DNA of 64,000 nucleotides from Moraxella sp. (lineage in GTDB: Bacteria > Pseudomonadota > Gammaproteobacteria > Pseudomonadales > Moraxellaceae): the NCBI GenBank assembly GCA_030525825.1, contig JAUNDZ010000003.1, forward strand, positions 43,641 through 107,640. The letters run 5' to 3'. The number at the start of each line of letters is the position of its first letter. Position 1 is the stretch's first letter. This document shows, one piece after another, positions 8,189 to 17,011 of the stretch. The translations under genes were made by a program, and so were the position numbers. The notes under the pieces were generated by a model that was given only the letters and a program-made list of their open reading frames with translations, was not told the DNA's origin and did no database searches.

Positions 8189-8809
8189 TTAGCCTTTGAG
8201 CTTGGTAATACGATACACCGCCACATCAGCTAGCAGGTTGGGGGCTTTTTTGACCGCTCTATCACGAATGAAGGCGGGGATTTTGGGGTTTGGGTTGTCC
8301 CATAGGGCGACGGTATCAAGAATGCGAATGTCGTTATCGTGGCACAGACGCTCAAAATCCTTAAAGGTACACAGATGAATGTTGGGCGTGTTATACCACT
8401 GATGTGGTAGGGTCTCGCTCATCGGCATGATGCCCTTGATGCCCAGATAGATGCGGTTTTGCCAGTAGGCGAAGTTAGGAAAGGTAACGATGCCAAACTT
8501 GGCAACACGCAGCATGTCATTGAGCAAATCTTGGGGGTTTTTGACCGCTTGTAAGGCACGAGCCATGACGACCGTGTCAAAGCTGTCATCGGCAAAGCGA
8601 GACAGTCCGTCATTTAGGTCTTGTTCGATGATGTTGAGTCCCTTGGCGATGCCTTGATTGATTTTATCAGGGTCAATCTCTAAGCCATAGCCTGACACGC
8701 CCAGACGCTCATGCAAGTGAGCCAATAGCGTGCCATCGCCACAGCCTAAGTCTAGGACTTTGGCACCGTGTGCGATCCAGTTTTCGGCTAATTGATGGTC
8801 TATGTTCAT
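8189..8809 (-). CDS. metW: Methionine biosynthesis protein MetW
   Basis: A 206-residue protein of the MetW family, with a class I methyltransferase-like fold. The SAM-binding-type motif LDLGCGDGTLL sits at about residues 19-28, and family segments GYGLEIDPDKI, MARALQAVKNPQ, VTFPNFAYWQNR and LPHQWYNTPNIHLCT are clear. MetW is nearly always paired with MetX and is thought to assist homoserine acylation. Here metX lies 73 bp upstream on the same strand, so the two are an operon. The start at 8809 gives the normal N-terminus. Confidence 0.93.
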   Translation of the reverse strand: MNIDHQLAENWIAHGAKVLDLGCGDGTLLAHLHERLGVSGYGLEIDPDKINQGIAKGLNIIEQDLNDGLSRFADDSFDTVVMARALQAVKNPQDLLNDMLRVAKFGIVTFPNFAYWQNRIYLGIKGIMPMSETLPHQWYNTPNIHLCTFKDFERLCHDNDIRILDTVALWDNPNPKIPAFIRDRAVKKAPNLLADVAVYRITKLKG

Positions 8810-8882
8810 GATTTTTTGTGGTTAAAATTAAGTTAAATTTAAAAAATTTAAAAAATGCGAATTTAAAAAAGCAAAACTTAGG

Positions 8883-10118
8883 CTAGGCTCTTGCCAGTTT
8901 TGAAATCTCATCGGGGGTCATGCTTTGACCGCTTGGTCTGTGAGAGTGAATGACAGGGGCATTTAAAAAGCCACGCACGGCACTGGTATAGCGGTCGATG
9001 TCAAACAAAAACGAGTCATGCCCATGCGGTGCATCAACATTGACAAAGCTGACAAGCTTATCATTTGCCATCAAAGCGTCCACAATCTCCACCGAACGCT
9101 CAGGGGAGAATCGCCAATCGGTTGTGAATGAGACGATGAGAAATTTGCACTGGGTGCGAGCTAGGGTCTGTTTAAGTGCTTCTTTTTCGTCCAAATCATC
9201 AGGCGTATAGTCTCGTGTGGGGTCAAAGTAGTCTAGTGCCTTAGTCATGAGTAGATAGGTGTTGGCGTCAAAGTTTTGGCTAAACCGCTCGCCTTGATAA
9301 CGCAGATAGCTCTCTACTTGAAACTCCACATCAAAGCCGTACATGAATTTTCCTGACTTTAAATCCCGCCCAAACTTAGCTTTCATCGCCTCTTCGGTAA
9401 TATAGGTGATGTGTCCGACCATGCGAGCAAGGATGAGTCCACGCCTAGGATAAGTGCCATGCTTTAAGTACCAGCCGTCATGAAAATCAGGGTCGGATAA
9501 GATAGACTGGCGAGCCACTTCATTAAAGGCGATGTTTTGGGCGGAGAGCTTAGGGGTGCTTGCGATGATGACGGCACGAGATAAGCGGTCAGGGTAGTCC
9601 ACCGACCATTGTAGTGCCTGCATACCGCCCATACTGCCTCCCACGATGGCGTGCCATTTATCGATGCCTAAGCGGTCAGAGAGCATGACTTGGGTCTTTA
9701 CCCAGTCTTTGATGGTGATGAGTGGAAAATCCGCCCCCCAAATCTGCCCTGTGGCAGGGTTGATGGATGTCGGTCCTGTCGAACCATGACAGGAGCCGAT
9801 GTTGTTTAGGCAGACCACAAAATAGCGACTGGTGTCTATCGCCTTGCCGTTGCCGATAAGATTATCCCACCAGCCAGCTTTGGTGTCGGTCTCACTGTGA
9901 TAACCTGCGGCGTGGTGCGAGCCTGATAGGGCATGACAGATTAAGATGGCGTTGGACTTATCGGCATTCAGCGTACCATAAGTTTCGATGACAAGCTCAA
10001 ATGATGACAGCACTCGCTCGCATTCTAGGCGTAGTGGCTCATCAAAATGCAAGGTCTGAGGTGTTACAATGCCCACAGAAGTCGGGTCAAGATGGGGTGC
10101 TTGGCTGTGATGTTGCAC
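8883..10118 (-). CDS. metX: Homoserine O-acyltransferase MetX
   Basis: Alpha/beta hydrolase that acylates homoserine, the first committed step of methionine synthesis. Members called MetX use either acetyl- or succinyl-CoA, and I cannot settle which here. It is 411 residues long with the nucleophile Ser162 in [12 protein letters not shown]. Other signatures are [39 protein letters not shown] and the C-terminal [13 protein letters not shown], which supplies the catalytic Asp/His. The start codon is GTG (10118); no ATG fits the conserved N-terminus. It leads the metX-metW unit. A MetR-like regulator is encoded 19 kb away. Confidence 0.93.
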   Translation of the reverse strand: MQHHSQAPHLDPTSVGIVTPQTLHFDEPLRLECERVLSSFELVIETYGTLNADKSNAILICHALSGSHHAAGYHSETDTKAGWWDNLIGNGKAIDTSRYFVVCLNNIGSCHGSTGPTSINPATGQIWGADFPLITIKDWVKTQVMLSDRLGIDKWHAIVGGSMGGMQALQWSVDYPDRLSRAVIIASTPKLSAQNIAFNEVARQSILSDPDFHDGWYLKHGTYPRRGLILARMVGHITYITEEAMKAKFGRDLKSGKFMYGFDVEFQVESYLRYQGERFSQNFDANTYLLMTKALDYFDPTRDYTPDDLDEKEALKQTLARTQCKFLIVSFTTDWRFSPERSVEIVDALMANDKLVSFVNVDAPHGHDSFLFDIDRYTSAVRGFLNAPVIHSHRPSGQSMTPDEISKLARA

Positions 10119-10167
10119 GAAAATTATCCGTTTTTGTTTGTTTTTTGCGATGGATTAAAAAAGGGTT

Positions 10168-10197
10168 ATTGTAGCATTTTGTTTGACTTTTAATCAA
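10168..10197 (-). promoter_or_regulatory. Probable metX promoter
   Basis: Read on the minus strand, TTGATT (10192-10197) and TACAAT (10168-10173) are 18 bp apart, about 50 bp before the metX GTG. No MetJ-type or SAM-riboswitch element was recognised in 10119-10351. Confidence 0.45.
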
Positions 10198-10351
10198 TGC
10201 TAATCGGTAGCTTAAATGGACAGATGACAACCTTAATTGGTGGCAAGATGGCGGACTGAATGCTTGGTTATGCTGGGTATAAAAATGTGTTGGCTAATTA
10301 TCAGACAGCGATGATAAATGCCGTACAAAGAGTAAATAAAGGTGCAATCAC

Positions 10352-10394
10352 AAAAAAAACCAGCCATCATCGGCGTATGATACTGATGGCTAGT
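10352..10394 (-). terminator. Terminator of the ABC transporter operon
   Basis: AGCCATCA (10362-10369) and TGATGGCT (10384-10391) form a stem. On the minus strand it is followed by eight T. It lies just past the fused ATPase gene. Confidence 0.8.
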
Positions 10395-10420
10395 TTTGTT
10401 GGTGGTTGGGGTTTGGCTTG

Positions 10421-11893
10421 CTATGACTGCCCAGTAGGACCTGCATACTCCCCCAAATCCACCACCACATCACAATAATGCCGTGTCAGCTCATGGTCGT
10501 GGCTGGCCATGATGAGCGTGCAGTTTTGGGCGTGGCACGCCTTAGTGAGTAAATCAAGCGTGGTTTTTTGGGTGATGGGGTCTAAGCGATTAGTAACTTC
10601 ATCGGCGAACAGTAGCACGGGTTTCATCATCAAGGCACGCATGATGGCGATGCGTTGCAGCTCACCGCCAGACACACCATCGGAGGTGCGATGAAGTAGG
10701 TCTGGGTGCAGCCCTAAGGCGTCCATGAGTGGGGCGATTTCGTTTTTATCAAGACGGTGGCGTCTCACCACATCGTCGATGAGCGTGCCAAGCGTTACGC
10801 CTGCGGCAAATGCTGATGGTGGGTCTTGGTAGAGTTTTAGGACTTGGTGGCGGGCAGGTTTGGTGTGCCAAGTCATGCTGCCCTTAGATGGATTTATCAG
10901 TCCACAAATCATATCGCCCAGCGAGCTTTTGCCGATACCGCTATCGCCAATCAGCCCCACCGCTTGCCCTTCACATAAGGTGAGATTTAGCCCCGAGAAC
11001 AGCTCTTTTTTGCCACGACTGATAGCCACATTATCTAAGGTTAATAGTGGCTTGTCGCTTGTGGGCGTATCGCCCTTGACCCATGTGGCAGGGTTGGCAC
11101 TCATCAGCTCTTTGGCGTAGTCGGATTTGGGATGGTTTAGTACATCTGTGGCGTAGCCTTGTTCTAGAAGTTTGCCTTTTTTCATGACCATCATCAGATC
11201 ATTGTCGCCACTTAAACGGCTTGCCACTTCAATATCATGCGTGATGGTGAGCAGACAGCCCCCAGCTTTGGCGACTTGAGCGAGCATATCGGCTACGATG
11301 AGCTTGTTTTTGTGGTCAAGTCCTTTGGTCGGCTCATCAGCGATGACCATATTTGCCCCACTGACGGTGGCACTGGCAAAAGATACCCTTTGTGCCATAC
11401 CGCCTGACAACTCATGCGGATAATGGTGTGTGGCGTGGCTTAGGGCTAGGGTGTCTAGGGCTTGTGTCGCTTGTGCTTTGGCGGTAGCTTTGGTAAGCTG
11501 TTTGACAAATTCTAAACTCTCTGCCACTTGACCAAGTGCCGTCATCGTAGGGTCGAGCGAACGCACAGGCTCTTGGGGGAGCATGGCAAGCTGCCTGCCC
11601 CATAGGGAGCGAAATTTGGCGGCATCCAATCTGCCTTCGCCATCATGATACACCTTGCCATCGATGATGATTTGCCCTTTGACCATCAAGCCATCAGGCA
11701 ACGCTCCCATCACCGCTTGGGCAAGTAGGCTTTTGCCTGAACCTGTCTCGCCGAGTATCGTTAAATTTTGCCCTGCTTTGATGGCAAGGCTCACAGGCTC
11801 AACCAATATGGTGCCATCTTTGGTATGAACTGATAAGTTTTTGATTTTAATGAGAATTTTGTCTGATTGCTCTTTGTTTGTGTCGTGGTTCAT
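10421..11893 (-). CDS. Peptide/nickel-type ABC transporter, two fused ATPase domains
   Basis: A 490-residue protein holding two complete nucleotide-binding domains of the Opp/Dpp/Nik kind. Domain 1 has Walker A GETGSGKS (about 48-55), signature LSGGMAQR and Walker B MVIADEPTKGLD. Domain 2 has Walker A GDSGIGKS (about 315-322), signature VSGGELQR and Walker B LLFADEVTNRLD. Domain 2 reads ADEVT where the usual form is ADEPT. In most systems these are two proteins (DppD/DppF or NikD/NikE). Three bases separate it from the upstream permease gene, so they are one operon. Substrate (peptides, nickel or an opine-like compound) cannot be read from the sequence. No binding protein is adjacent; the lipoprotein at 21029-22600 is a candidate partner. 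Confidence 0.88.
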   Translation of the reverse strand: MNHDTNKEQSDKILIKIKNLSVHTKDGTILVEPVSLAIKAGQNLTILGETGSGKSLLAQAVMGALPDGLMVKGQIIIDGKVYHDGEGRLDAAKFRSLWGRQLAMLPQEPVRSLDPTMTALGQVAESLEFVKQLTKATAKAQATQALDTLALSHATHHYPHELSGGMAQRVSFASATVSGANMVIADEPTKGLDHKNKLIVADMLAQVAKAGGCLLTITHDIEVASRLSGDNDLMMVMKKGKLLEQGYATDVLNHPKSDYAKELMSANPATWVKGDTPTSDKPLLTLDNVAISRGKKELFSGLNLTLCEGQAVGLIGDSGIGKSSLGDMICGLINPSKGSMTWHTKPARHQVLKLYQDPPSAFAAGVTLGTLIDDVVRRHRLDKNEIAPLMDALGLHPDLLHRTSDGVSGGELQRIAIMRALMMKPVLLFADEVTNRLDPITQKTTLDLLTKACHAQNCTLIMASHDHELTRHYCDVVVDLGEYAGPTGQS

Positions 11894-11896
11894 GAT

Positions 11897-12691
11897 TTAG
11901 TCCTGTTTGCCTGATAATAATTGAAAAGACAGCACCAACAAAAACACCGTGATAATCGGCAAAAAGAACACCATCGGAGCTTCATAATAATAAGGAAACA
12001 GCTCGGTCATCATAAGACCCAGCTCGGCAGTGGGCGGTCGCAGTCCGACATTGACAAAGCCAAGCGTGGCAAGAGCAAGTACCGCATTGCCCGCCCCAAA
12101 AGCCATGAGCGTCCACATCACAGGGGCAAGGCGTGGCAGATAGTGGCGTTTGATGATGTACCACAGCCCCATGTCCATGAGCGTACTCGCCTGCACTTCT
12201 GAGGCATCTCGTAGGATCATACTCATGGCACGAGTCATCTTAAAAAACTCCACCCACATGACAAGCGACACCCCAAGATACAGCGACCAAAAACTGTTTG
12301 GGGCGATGGAAGCAAACAGTAGGATAAATATCAAACCTGGCAGTGCCATGATACAATCACACACAAAACCTAAGACCTTATCAATCACGCCCCCAAAAAT
12401 CCCTGCAAGCAGTCCCAATCCCAGTCCAAAGATGAGCGACACCCCCACCGACATGACAATGAGCGAAAACGATAAGCGAATGGCAGCAGCAAGGCGAGCC
12501 ATCATATCACGCCCCAGATGGTCAGTACCAAAAGGGTGGCTGGCACTTGACGATGATAATATCACATCAAGGTTTTGTAGTGCCATGTCATAGGGGCGAA
12601 GTAGTGGGCTGATATAGGCAAAGGCAAGTAGGGCGGTCAAAATGACAAAACCGATGATTTGCCCTAGGGTTAATTTTTTTAAAATATTCAT
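11897..12691 (-). CDS. ABC transporter permease, DppC/NikC type
   Basis: A 264-residue inner-membrane permease of the BPD_transp_1 family. It has an N-terminal OppC-like segment, the family motif SSSASHPFGTDHLGRDMMARL (about 47-66), then about five membrane helices. The EAA-type cytoplasmic loop reads EVQASTLMDMGLWYIIKRHYLP. It pairs with the permease encoded 11 bp upstream (12703-13635) and with the fused ATPase downstream. The ATG at 12691 gives the normal short cytoplasmic N-terminus. Confidence 0.88.
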   Translation of the reverse strand: MNILKKLTLGQIIGFVILTALLAFAYISPLLRPYDMALQNLDVILSSSSASHPFGTDHLGRDMMARLAAAIRLSFSLIVMSVGVSLIFGLGLGLLAGIFGGVIDKVLGFVCDCIMALPGLIFILLFASIAPNSFWSLYLGVSLVMWVEFFKMTRAMSMILRDASEVQASTLMDMGLWYIIKRHYLPRLAPVMWTLMAFGAGNAVLALATLGFVNVGLRPPTAELGLMMTELFPYYYEAPMVFFLPIITVFLLVLSFQLLSGKQD

Positions 12692-12702
12692 AAGTAGCCC
12701 CT

Positions 12703-13635
12703 TTAAGCCTGATAGCGTGGGTCAATGAGGCGATTTAGCACATCAACCATGCCATTTAGCACCACAAATAACGCCCCCATGACAAGTGCCGAACCCTGTA
12801 TCATCGGAATGTCTCTGGCGATGATGGCGTGAACTAAGGCATGACCGATGCCCGGCCACGCAAATAGGCTCTCCACAATCACCATCCCTTCAATCAGATA
12901 AATAAACTGCACGCCGTGATAAGCGACGATGGGAATGGCGATGTTTCTGATGCCGTGCCGATAAAACGCCTGCCAGCGAGTCAGCCCCTTTAAATGAGCA
13001 AATTCATAAAAATGCGAATTAAGCACCGACACGGTGGCATTACGAGCCACACGCACCGACACCGCCGATAGCCCCAGTGCCAGCGTCAAGGCAGGCAGGA
13101 TAAAATGCTCGGTCTTGCCGTAGCCGATGGCAGGCAGCCATTTTAACTGCACGGCAAAGACGGTGATGAGTAGCACGCCGATGATGAATGCAGGGGCAGA
13201 GCGGAGCAAGGTGGCTATGAGTAGTACAGCCTTATCAAAGATGCCATTGGGTCGCAGGGCGGATAAGATGCCGATGGGCGGTGCGATGATGAGCGATAGG
13301 ACAAGGGCGGCCACCGCCAAAGACAGCGTATGCCCAAACTGATGGGCAATCTCCTGCCATACGCTCGCCCCACTCACCAGTGAGTTGCCCAAATCGCCCC
13401 GCAGTAAATCCCAAAACCACGCCAGATACTGCTCATACCACGGCAAATCCAGCCCCAATTCGGCTCGTACGGCATCGGCAGAGCTGGTATTGACTTGGTC
13501 GTAGCCATAGCGAGAAGCGGCGATGCGATACGCCATGTCCCCTGGTAGACTTCGCATGAGAATGAAGGTTAGCGTACCGACCGACCAGATGACGAGCAGC
13601 AGCTGAATAAGGCGTGAAGTGAGTAGGCGTAGCAT
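12703..13635 (-). CDS. ABC transporter permease, DppB/NikB type
   Basis: A 310-residue permease, first gene of the three-gene operon. It has the typical DppB start (LTSRLIQLLLVIWSVGTLTF), the periplasmic GDMAYRIAASRYG and LGLDLPWYEQYLAWFWDLLRGD stretches, and a cytoplasmic EAA loop YEFAHLKGLTRWQAFYRHGIRN, with six predicted membrane helices. The family imports di/oligopeptides, nickel or opines. The ATG at 13635 is used. About 250 bases of gene-free DNA precede it on the minus strand (13636-13892), presumably carrying the promoter; no convincing hexamer pair was picked. Confidence 0.88.
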   Translation of the reverse strand: MLRLLTSRLIQLLLVIWSVGTLTFILMRSLPGDMAYRIAASRYGYDQVNTSSADAVRAELGLDLPWYEQYLAWFWDLLRGDLGNSLVSGASVWQEIAHQFGHTLSLAVAALVLSLIIAPPIGILSALRPNGIFDKAVLLIATLLRSAPAFIIGVLLITVFAVQLKWLPAIGYGKTEHFILPALTLALGLSAVSVRVARNATVSVLNSHFYEFAHLKGLTRWQAFYRHGIRNIAIPIVAYHGVQFIYLIEGMVIVESLFAWPGIGHALVHAIIARDIPMIQGSALVMGALFVVLNGMVDVLNRLIDPRYQA

Positions 13636-13892
13636 GATTTGGGAGTTATGTTATATTGTAAAATTGGTGCGTATTATAAAGGGTGTTGGGGAAAAAAGTA
13701 AAGAAAGAAAAAATCTTGACCGCTCTGCATTAAATTTGAGACAAAGATTTGCCGAAATGATCGTATTTTACACCAGTTTTACAAACCAAGCAAAAAACCT
13801 AAAAAAATCGCTCGATTGTATTCTATGCTCAAATCAACCTAAAGTACTGAGATATGGTGTAAGATTTATAATGCTATGGTTGCTTTATAAAA

Positions 13893-13924
13893 AAAAGTCA
13901 TTACTTAATATAGTAATGACTTTT
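13893..13924. terminator. Perfect 13-bp hairpin terminator
   Basis: AAAAGTCATTACT (13893-13905) and AGTAATGACTTTT (13912-13924) pair perfectly around a 6-nt loop. It lies 21 bp past the Sel1 gene stop on the minus strand and could act in both directions. Confidence 0.85.
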
Positions 13925-13944
13925 ATCCAAATGATCTTTCTGGT

Positions 13945-14427
13945 TTAGCGACGTGAGCAAGCTTCTTTGATGCCACTATCACAAGCTTTACCAAACCAAA
14001 CTTTGGCGGTTGCTTTATCCTTGCTAACACCCTCGCCATAGCGATACATAACAGCTAGGTTAAATTGAGCTTCAGGATTGCCCTGTTCGGCAGATTTGGT
14101 ATAATATTCCAAGGCCTTAGCATAATCTCTTGTTGTGCCTTCGCCATTATAATATAGTGTACCGAGATTATATTGAGCTTTATCATTGCCCTGTTCAGCG
14201 GATTTTATGTAATATTCAATTGCTTTTTTATAATCTCCAGTTAAGTCGTAAGCCACACCAGTACGATACTGGGTAGTGGCGTCTTGGGGGTTTGCATCCA
14301 GTATTTTTTGGCAAGCGGAAACCACCGTTTTTTTATCCATGTTTTCAATAGCCTTGACACAATCATCGGCATAAGCTGTGCAAGCGAACAAGCCCAAAGC
14401 ACTCAAGCTAAGTTTCACCAATTTCAT
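13945..14427 (-). CDS. Exported Sel1-repeat protein, second copy
   Basis: A 160-residue protein with a signal peptide (MKLVKLSLSALGLFACTAYA, cut before DDC) and then Sel1/TPR-type repeats. Two are near-perfect: SAEQGNDKAQYNLGTLYYNG and SAEQGNPEAQFNLAVMYRYG, with a preceding YRTGVAYDLTGDYKKAIEYY unit. The C-terminus CDSGIKEACSRR has paired cysteines. The start at 14427 follows GGAGG. It is single-gene and terminated by a strong hairpin. Such proteins often bind other envelope proteins, but no partner is evident. It marks the left edge of the AT-richer stretch. Confidence 0.85.
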   Translation of the reverse strand: MKLVKLSLSALGLFACTAYADDCVKAIENMDKKTVVSACQKILDANPQDATTQYRTGVAYDLTGDYKKAIEYYIKSAEQGNDKAQYNLGTLYYNGEGTTRDYAKALEYYTKSAEQGNPEAQFNLAVMYRYGEGVSKDKATAKVWFGKACDSGIKEACSRR

Positions 14428-14741
14428 AATACCCTCCAGTATCATAAATTAAATACATCAATATCATAAGTGAAAAATTATTAAAAAACAACCAATTTTT
14501 AAGTGTTGTCAGTCTTATTTTTAATCGAAACAATATCAACAGTAGGTTTTCTAAAAATTAAAAGGTATGATCCAATACAAGTATTGTTTTGGAGATGGTG
14601 TAGAATTTAGGTTGAATAGGAGTATTTCCAAGGCTGATGAATAATTTGTTAGCTTACTAGTGCGATTTAAGATGATTTTAAGTTGAGAGATGGGATTGAG
14701 TATAAAAAATCCAGTTGTTCTATTTGCTTTTTAAGATTTTT

Positions 14742-14750
14742 TGTTACAAT
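14742..14750 (+). promoter_or_regulatory. Extended -10 element before the M3 oligopeptidase
   Basis: TGTTACAAT fits an extended -10 and lies 35 bp before the ATG at 14786. The -35 is unclear (TTGCTT at 14724 is only 15 bp away). The rest of 14428-14741 is AT-rich with no gene seen. Confidence 0.45.
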
Positions 14751-14785
14751 AGTGTTTGCTAATATCAACCATTCAAGGAAAGTCT

Positions 14786-16924
14786 ATGAATCGTCGTCAT
14801 TTTTTACAGCTGACAGGAGCTAGTATTTTTGCAACCATGCTCCCTAATATGAGTTTTGCTCGTGAAGCTATATTTTATGTCCCTGATGAGCTTCGCTCTA
14901 ACCCTATTTTACAGTTTAATGATTTACCCAACTATCCCGCCATTAAACCCCATCATATCGAACCTGCCATCAAATTTATCATGGAGGAAAGCAAAAGAAT
15001 CACTGAAGAACTTTGCAAACAAGCAAACCCTACTTGGAAAAACTTCTATCAACCACTCGAGGAGTTGCAGGCGTATCGTTCTTTTAGTTGGAGTATTGTT
15101 AGCGACCTAGATGCGCTTGCTGATTCTGATCAAATTAGACAAGCCTACGATGATGCTAGAAAACATCGAAGTGCATTTAATAGTTGGTACGGCATGAATG
15201 AAGAGGTTTATGCATGCTTTAAGCGTTTAAAATCCAGTCCAGAATATCGTCGTTACAATGCCGCTCAAAAAAAGGCTATTGATAACCAAATTAGAGACTT
15301 TGAACGCTCTGGTGTGGGCTTGTCTGTCGATGATAAGGCTCGCTTGGCTCAGATTGAAGATCGTTTGAGTAAAGTGCGCAGTCAGTTTTCTAATAATGTT
15401 ATAGATGCCAATAAATGGGCAATGACTATTACGGATTCTGCTTTGGTAGCAGGCATTCCGCAATCCATCCTAGAAGTTGCTCAAAATAGTGCTAAAGAGG
15501 CAGGTGAAGATGGTTATCGCTTTATGCTTACTACTGCCAATGCATTCGCTATTTTTGAAAATGCCGATAATCGTGAGCTTAGAGAGAAATTCTACCGTGC
15601 TTATGAAACTAGAGCCTCTGATATGGCAGATGATGTAGGTAAATATGACAACTATGCCAATATGAATGAGATTTTAGCACTACAATACGAAAGAGCAAAA
15701 ATCTTGGGGTATAAAAACTATGCTCATTATGCTTTGGAAAATCGTATGGCAAAAACCCCTCGGGAGGTGATGGGTTTTTATCAGGGTATGATTGCTAAAG
15801 TTAGAGGCATTGCTAAAGCTCAAATGGATGAACTTATTTCCTACGGCAAAGAAAAATTGGGTATTAGTGATCCACAAATGTGGGATTTTCATTATATAGC
15901 TAATAAGAGAAAAACAGACTTGTATGATTTTGATCAAGAAGAAATGCGTTCTTACTTTCCTATCGCCAAGGTTTTGTCAGGAGTATTTGAGGTTAATCGT
16001 CGTTTGTTTGGGGTTACTATTAAGGAAAAGATGGGGGTGCCTGCTTGGCATGAGACGGTTCGTTTCTTTGAGCTATTTAACGAGAAAGGCGAGCATATTG
16101 GCTCAACCTATGTAGACTTGTATGCTCGTGAAGGCAAACAAGGTGGTGCATGGAAAAGTAATATTATTAGTAGACGCAAAGATGCAAGTGGTAAGATTAT
16201 TAAACCTGTTACTGTCTTAGTGTGCAACTTTACCCCGCCTAGTGATGGTGTGGCATTGCTTAGCCAAGATGATGTGTTGACGCTATTTCATGAATTTGGC
16301 CATGTTATGCATGAGATTATCACTAAGGTTGATGTATCAGCGGTTGCAGGCACTAAGGTTCCTAGGGATGCGGTGGAGTTTCCTAGTCAATTTATGGAGT
16401 ACTATGCTTGGGAAGAGGAGGTTATGCCACTGTTTTCAGGGCATTATCAGACAGGGGAAGCTCTGCCAAAAGAACTGATACAAAAAGCCAATGCCACTAA
16501 AAATTATATGATGGCTCGTAGCACCATGCGTCAGATTGAATATGGACTTATTGACTTGAGATTATATAATGAATATAACCCTAATGAGCCAGACTTTATT
16601 AATCGCATTCATCAGGAGATTCAGCAAAATGTATCGGTTGTTCGTGAACCTAGCTATGTACGCTCGCTTAATAGTTTTAGTCATATCTTTACGGGTGGTT
16701 ATGCTGCAGGTTACTATGGCTATCTTTGGAGTGATGTATTGTCTGCTGATGTGTTCTCACACTTTGAAAAAGTAGGTATCTTTAACAAAAAAGTTAGCCG
16801 TGCCTATGTGGATAAATTTTTAAGCAAGGGTGGCTCAGAAGATGTTATGGATATGTATGTAGATTTCATGGGTAGAAAGCCCAAGCCTGATGCTTTAATG
16901 AAGCGTCTTACAGATGGAGAATGA
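14786..16924 (+). CDS. Tat-type exported M3 family oligopeptidase
   Basis: A zinc metallopeptidase of family M3 (oligopeptidase A/Dcp group), 712 residues. The active-site motif is HEFGH at 502-506, in DDVLTLFHEFGHVMHEI, with a following Glu in VEFPSQFMEYYAWE. Downstream RSLNSFSHIFTGGYAAGYYGYLWSDVL is the substrate-binding segment typical of the family. The N-terminus is unusual: MNRRHFLQLTGASIFATML matches a twin-arginine leader, whereas oligopeptidase A is normally cytosolic and begins directly with the helical domain. The ATG at 14786 follows AAGGAAAG and is required for that leader; the longer upstream frame has no ribosome site. Codon use is AT-richer than in metX or pepN. It probably degrades peptides in the periplasm. 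Confidence 0.85.
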   Translation: MNRRHFLQLTGASIFATMLPNMSFAREAIFYVPDELRSNPILQFNDLPNYPAIKPHHIEPAIKFIMEESKRITEELCKQANPTWKNFYQPLEELQAYRSFSWSIVSDLDALADSDQIRQAYDDARKHRSAFNSWYGMNEEVYACFKRLKSSPEYRRYNAAQKKAIDNQIRDFERSGVGLSVDDKARLAQIEDRLSKVRSQFSNNVIDANKWAMTITDSALVAGIPQSILEVAQNSAKEAGEDGYRFMLTTANAFAIFENADNRELREKFYRAYETRASDMADDVGKYDNYANMNEILALQYERAKILGYKNYAHYALENRMAKTPREVMGFYQGMIAKVRGIAKAQMDELISYGKEKLGISDPQMWDFHYIANKRKTDLYDFDQEEMRSYFPIAKVLSGVFEVNRRLFGVTIKEKMGVPAWHETVRFFELFNEKGEHIGSTYVDLYAREGKQGGAWKSNIISRRKDASGKIIKPVTVLVCNFTPPSDGVALLSQDDVLTLFHEFGHVMHEIITKVDVSAVAGTKVPRDAVEFPSQFMEYYAWEEEVMPLFSGHYQTGEALPKELIQKANATKNYMMARSTMRQIEYGLIDLRLYNEYNPNEPDFINRIHQEIQQNVSVVREPSYVRSLNSFSHIFTGGYAAGYYGYLWSDVLSADVFSHFEKVGIFNKKVSRAYVDKFLSKGGSEDVMDMYVDFMGRKPKPDALMKRLTDGE

Positions 16925-16955
16925 TGGCAAGATTGATGCTGATTTTGTGAGTATT

Positions 16956-17011
16956 AACCCTCATTAATAAAAAAACCACCATTAGAGGTGGTTTTTTTAT
17001 TAATGAGGGTT
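16956..17011. terminator. Bidirectional terminator with a 25-bp perfect inverted repeat
   Basis: Bases 16956-16980 are an exact reverse complement of 16987-17011 around a 6-nt loop, with a 7-base A or T run inside each arm. It lies between the convergent oligopeptidase and porin genes and overlaps the porin stop codon. Confidence 0.9.

Noticed and set aside
10260-10478. 72-residue ORF between metX and the ABC operon
   Set aside because: It runs across the transporter terminator and into the antisense of the ATPase gene, has no ribosome site, and shows no family features.
13619-13948. 109-residue plus-strand ORF upstream of the permease gene
   Set aside because: It overlaps the permease start in antisense and contains the terminator hairpin of the Sel1 gene. 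Composition is that of intergenic DNA.
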